Both the position numbers and the translations under genes were made by a program. Shown in pieces: positions 14,400 to 17,205 of a stretch of DNA of 17,205 bases (position 1 is its first letter; each line of letters opens with the position of its first letter). Source of the stretch: Firmicutes bacterium UBA994 (GTDB lineage Bacteria; Bacillota; UBA994); the NCBI GenBank assembly GCA_002292025.1, contig DBBC01000031.1:1-17205 (forward strand), in the 5' to 3' direction. The notes under the pieces were generated by a model. The model was not told the DNA's origin. It ran no database searches and saw only the letters and a list, made by a program, of their open reading frames with translations.

Positions 14400-16318
14400 T
14401 GTTGCCTCAAAAGGCTCAGCAGCCCTTTCACGTCTATAATCGGCACCACACTTCCGTCACCTAGCACCGTGGCGCCGGCCAACTCGCGATTAGCGGCGAA
14501 AAATGGCCCCAACGGTTTAAGCACTATTTCTTGCTCACCTAATAGTCGGTCAACCATCAGCGCTACTTTAGATGTACCACTAAAAACAATGACCAAATGT
14601 TCCGGGGCAGCTTCGGCGTTTGGCAGTGTCAGTGCGGACGCCAGAGAAACGAGCGGAACTATCTGTTCCCGAATGACCAAGCAATCCCTCTGTTGCACGA
14701 CACGCACTTCTTCGCGGTTAAGCTTGCGCGTTTCGCTGACGGAAGCGATAGGCAGCGCAAAGCCGCGCCCCTGCACACTTACGAGCAAAGCACGAATAAT
14801 GGCTAGCGTCAAAGGCAGCCGGATAACGAACTCGGTGCCCACATGGAGCTCGCTGGTAATTTCAATACTGCCGCCAAGCTTCTCCAGCTGCGTGCGCACG
14901 ATGTCCATGCCGACGCCTCGGCCTGACACATCGCTGACTTGGCGCGCCGTGCTGAGACTAGGGGCGAAGATGAGCGCAAACACTTGCTGGTCGCTATACC
15001 CGCGCAGCTCTTCCTCCGTCACCAGTCCTAGACTCAGCGCCTTACGCCCCACGGCATCTTTGTCAATGCCACGCCCGTCATCTTTGATCGAAATGACAAC
15101 ATTAGTCTCTTCGTGAGCCGCAGTTAACACCACTCGCCCGATGGGTGACTTATTGTGTTTTAACCTTTCTTCTGTAGATTCAATGCCATGGTCGATGGCG
15201 TTGCGCACCAGATGAATCAGCGGATCACGCACTTCTTCTACAATAGTGCGGTCAAGCTCTGTCTCTGTACCGAGCAACAGGAGGTCTACCTGCTTGCCGC
15301 GGTTTTGCGCGAGGTCACGTACTAGGCGCGGAAAGGTGCTAAATAGCTGTGCAATAGGAATCATGCGCGCCTTCATAATTTCTTGCTGCAGTTCGTTCGT
15401 GATGCGTCCAAGCTGCCCTGACACGCCCAACAGGATCTGCATCTGCTGATTATCCCGGCTGGCCCGCTCGAGGTTGCCAACTACATTAGCCAAGCGATTG
15501 CGCTCAAGCACGAGCTCGCCGACCAGATTCATTAATTTTTCTAACTTGTTGACATCTACTCGCACCGAGTGCTGCCTAGTGTCAATGCGGTCTTGCCCTT
15601 GCTTTTCTGTGCCTTGCTGGTCTTTACCCAGAGGAGAGGCGATACTTGTAACCCTTACGTCTTCTACATCGCCGTCTTGGCCCAACGCCTCGCTAAGCGT
15701 CGCCACAGTCTGATCTGTATGCATCTCCACAGTAAAGCTCTGCTCAAATTGCTCCTCCGTCAGGGCACTCTCCGCTGGCTCGCAGCGCACGATCTCTCCC
15801 AGCTCACGCATGCGCTTCAATAAAATAAAGGCACGCACACCCTTCATTACAGTCTCAGTGCGCAAAGTGATTTCTACACGGTGCGTGGCAGTCGCCCCTG
15901 ACGGCACCGTAGCCCGTATCGCTGCCGCCTCTGTTAGCGGCGGCAAAAACCCGGCCAAAGAGGTTAGTATCGCAGCTAGGTCATACGTGCTCTCTCTGCC
16001 TGTGTTATACACATCGTGCTTAATTCGGCGCAAAACATCAAGTCCCGACAACAATGCCGAAAAGAGCCTAGGTTCAGGTACGACTTGACCTTGACGCAAT
16101 AGCGTTAGGACGTTTTCCATTTGGTGGGCCACGCCAGCCATCTGATTAAAACCCATTGCCGCGGCAGAGCCCTTAATCGTATGCGCATCGCGAAACACCT
16201 CATTAATTATGCCCGCGTCAGAGGGGGTTTTTTCTAGCAGCACCATGTTTAGTGCTAAACGGTCTACGATTTCTTCCGCTTCATCGAGGAAAAGGCGCAG
16301 GTAGTCATTATTGACCAA
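14396..16318 (-). CDS. cheA: Chemotaxis sensor histidine kinase CheA
   Basis: A 640-residue kinase of usual size. It passes signals from receptors to CheY and CheB. The P1 domain (about 1-120) has His46 in HTIKGSAAA, the phosphorylated residue. A P2-like regulator-binding region lies at about 145-226 and a dimerisation domain at about 250-310 (VNKLEKLMNLVGELV). The ATP-binding domain has the N box (HLVRNAIDHGIE, 369-380), G1 (DDGRG, 413-417) and G2 (GRGVG, 466-470). The C-terminal part, about 505-640, is the CheW-like P5 domain. The start is TTG at 16318, five bases after GGGGGTGAG, inside the end of cheW; no in-frame ATG fits the P1 start better. All catalytic boxes are intact. Confidence 0.98.
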   Translation of the reverse strand: MVNNDYLRLFLDEAEEIVDRLALNMVLLEKTPSDAGIINEVFRDAHTIKGSAAAMGFNQMAGVAHQMENVLTLLRQGQVVPEPRLFSALLSGLDVLRRIKHDVYNTGRESTYDLAAILTSLAGFLPPLTEAAAIRATVPSGATATHRVEITLRTETVMKGVRAFILLKRMRELGEIVRCEPAESALTEEQFEQSFTVEMHTDQTVATLSEALGQDGDVEDVRVTSIASPLGKDQQGTEKQGQDRIDTRQHSVRVDVNKLEKLMNLVGELVLERNRLANVVGNLERASRDNQQMQILLGVSGQLGRITNELQQEIMKARMIPIAQLFSTFPRLVRDLAQNRGKQVDLLLLGTETELDRTIVEEVRDPLIHLVRNAIDHGIESTEERLKHNKSPIGRVVLTAAHEETNVVISIKDDGRGIDKDAVGRKALSLGLVTEEELRGYSDQQVFALIFAPSLSTARQVSDVSGRGVGMDIVRTQLEKLGGSIEITSELHVGTEFVIRLPLTLAIIRALLVSVQGRGFALPIASVSETRKLNREEVRVVQQRDCLVIREQIVPLVSLASALTLPNAEAAPEHLVIVFSGTSKVALMVDRLLGEQEIVLKPLGPFFAANRELAGATVLGDGSVVPIIDVKGLLSLLRQQ

Positions 16319-16757
16319 TGGAGCTCACCCCCAGTTGCGGCTCAGTCGAGAACAATCTTACGGGATCAAGCAGCGAGATTAAGGTGCCACTGTGGTGACA
16401 AACACCTGTGACAAAATAAGTAGACGCAACGTCAGGCGCGGGCGTGACCAGAGCCTCCGCTATGTCGCTCACTTCGCTCACCGCGTCGACAATTAACCCC
16501 ACCTTGAGTCCATCGGCATCAACGATAATGATACGGGTTGCCGCGCTGTCGGTACGAGTGGGCAGTGCAAAGCGCTCGCGCAAACATATCACGGGTAAAA
16601 TCTGACCACGCAGATTTAGCACCCCTTCGATGTACCGCGGGCAACGCGGAATGGGAGCAATCTCCTCCATGCGCGTTATCTCCTTCACTTGAGCGGTAGT
16701 AATGCCGTACCGCTCGTCCGCCAGTGAAAATATTACAAGCTGCAGCCTAGCGACCAT
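16308..16757 (-). CDS. cheW: Chemotaxis adaptor protein CheW
   Basis: A 149-residue single-domain CheW of usual length, which links receptors to CheA in the membrane-associated array. Typical segments are LQLVIFSLADERYGITTAQV at the N terminus, IPRCPRYIEGVLNLRGQILP in the middle and VGLIVDAVSEV near residue 88. ATG at 16757 is preceded by AGGGAGGGG about four bases upstream. It is the first gene of the long minus-strand transcript, overlaps cheA by 11 bases, and is preceded by a sigma-28 type promoter. The divergent receptor gene across the intergenic gap could supply an input for this array. Confidence 0.97.
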   Translation of the reverse strand: MVARLQLVIFSLADERYGITTAQVKEITRMEEIAPIPRCPRYIEGVLNLRGQILPVICLRERFALPTRTDSAATRIIIVDADGLKVGLIVDAVSEVSDIAEALVTPAPDVASTYFVTGVCHHSGTLISLLDPVRLFSTEPQLGVSSIGQ

Positions 16758-16802
16758 AATGCCCCTCCCTCTTGCTGTGTCATGGTATATAGTTATCTCG
16801 TA

Positions 16803-16829
16803 TTCTCGGCTGACCGCACAATACCTTTA
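16803..16829 (-). promoter_or_regulatory. Sigma-28 (SigD/FliA-type) promoter for cheW and the long downstream operon
   Basis: On the minus strand TAAA (16826-16829) is followed after exactly 15 bases by GCCGAGAA (16803-16810), seven of eight matches to GCCGATAA. Spacing and both boxes fit the sigma-28 class. The predicted start near 16796 gives a leader of about 40 bases. No terminator is visible between cheW and csrA, so this promoter may serve nine genes. Confidence 0.8.
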
Positions 16830-16882
16830 TTTTTGGGAAACTCTCAGCCCTGTTTGGATAAATCCCACTAGCGGTTACAATC

Positions 16883-16910
16883 CACAAAGAACACCAAGGC
16901 ACACGAAGAG
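16883..16910. repeat. Period-9 degenerate tandem repeat, CACNAAGRM, three units
   Basis: Units read CACAAAGAA, CACCAAGGCA (one base longer) and CACGAAGAG. The block is flanked by ATCCAC (16880-16885) and GTGGAT (16910-16915), a short inverted repeat. It resembles the block at 9686-9712; both are preceded by TC. It lies between the two divergent promoters. Confidence 0.75.
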
Positions 16911-16940
16911 TGGATGCTTTATTCACCAAGTCGAAATGTA

Positions 16941-16969
16941 TTGACACCAATTACTAGGCGGGGTAGTCT
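16941..16969 (+). promoter_or_regulatory. Candidate vegetative promoter for the divergent receptor gene
   Basis: TTGACA (16941-16946), a perfect -35 hexamer, is followed by a 17-base spacer and TAGTCT (16964-16969), which matches the -10 consensus at only three of six positions. It lies about 52 bases upstream of the receptor ATG. No sigma-28 motif is visible on this strand in the gap. Confidence 0.4.
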
Positions 16970-16976
16970 TAACAGG

Positions 16977-16997
16977 AACAGAGGACAGAGGACAGAG
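16977..16997. repeat. Period-7 tandem repeat, three GACAGAG-like units
   Basis: Units are AACAGAG, GACAGAG and GACAGAG, followed by a partial AGTGAG. It occupies the untranslated leader just before the ribosome binding site of the receptor gene. The unit differs from GACAAAA at 9647-9674 at two purine positions (GACARAR). Confidence 0.8.
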
Positions 16998-17021
16998 AGT
17001 GAGACGGAGGAACAAAAATTG

Positions 17022-17205
17022 ATGCTTAAATCACTGCGTGCCAAACTGATGGCGGGGATGCTCATAGCCAGCTTAGTGCCCACGTTGGTTCTGGGGGGCC
17101 TTAATCTTCTGACGAGCAGAAACAGCGCAATGATGGACACCGAGTTTACACTGCGCGAAAATGTACGCGACATAGAAATATTGCTGGCGCAAACAGCAGA
17201 CAATA
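17022..17205 (+). CDS. Methyl-accepting chemotaxis protein, N-terminal fragment (cut by window edge)
   Basis: An open frame from ATG at 17022 continues to the window end (61 codons). It begins MLKSLRAKLMAGMLIASLVP: a short positively charged cytoplasmic start followed by a membrane helix of about 20 residues, then a polar helical stretch (FTLRENVRDIEILLAQTADN). This is the usual beginning of a transmembrane chemoreceptor or another sensor with an extracytoplasmic domain. A GGAGG lies 11 bases before the ATG. The divergent neighbour is cheW, which favours a chemoreceptor. The HAMP and signalling domains are outside the window, so a sensor kinase or a diguanylate cyclase with the same topology cannot be excluded. 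Confidence 0.72.
   Translation, partial: MLKSLRAKLMAGMLIASLVPTLVLGGLNLLTSRNSAMMDTEFTLRENVRDIEILLAQTADN

Noticed and set aside
14469..15116. Plus-strand open frame of 215 codons
   Set aside because: Antisense to the cheA kinase region, with low-complexity Ser/Thr/Arg translation and no ribosome binding site.

Overview
The window is one nearly continuous flagellar and chemotaxis gene cluster. All genes but the last lie on the minus strand, so transcription runs from high to low coordinates. It looks like a Gram-positive (Bacillota, probably Clostridia-like) genome of moderate GC. The reasons are the gene order flgM-flgN-flgK-flgL-fliW-csrA-(no flagellin)-fliD-fliS followed by flgB-flgC-fliE-fliF-fliG-fliH-fliI-fliJ, the FliW/CsrA pair, strong GGAGG-type ribosome binding sites, frequent GTG/TTG starts, and sigma-28 (SigD-type) promoter motifs. 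I cannot name a species.

Layout in transcription order. (1) At 17022-17205 (+) is the start of a divergent methyl-accepting chemotaxis receptor, cut by the window edge. (2) At 16758-17021 is a divergent intergenic region holding a good sigma-28 promoter facing cheW, a possible housekeeping promoter facing the receptor, and two short tandem repeats. (3) At 16757-9706 are cheW-cheA-cheB-flgM-flgN-flgK-flgL-fliW-csrA. These genes overlap or are separated by at most about 15 bases, so they are probably one transcript. It carries the chemotaxis signalling core, the anti-sigma factor, the hook-filament junction proteins and the flagellin-sensing post-transcriptional switch. (4) At 9705-9560 is a short repeat-bearing gap with a sigma-28 promoter whose -10 is a perfect GCCGATAA. 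(5) At 9559-6707 are fliD-fliS-(fliT-like)-flaG, the filament cap and export-chaperone unit, ended by an intrinsic terminator at 6661-6694. (6) At 6594-1 are flgB-flgC-fliE-fliF-fliG-fliH-fliI-fliJ-(fliK), the basal body, switch and type III export ATPase unit, which runs off the left edge inside a probable fliK.

Together these genes make the rod base, the MS ring, the rotor, the export ATPase, the hook-filament junction and the filament cap, plus the kinase, adaptor and methylesterase that control rotation. Two negative regulators, FlgM (anti-sigma-28) and CsrA (translational repressor, countered by FliW), are carried on a transcript that itself appears to start at a sigma-28 promoter, which implies negative feedback.

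I see no clearly new biological system here; the cluster is recognisable throughout. The points worth a second look are the absence of a flagellin gene from its usual place between csrA and fliD, two related pairs of period-7 and period-9 tandem repeats in the two regulatory gaps, the sigma-28 promoter architecture, and a poorly conserved fliT-position gene.
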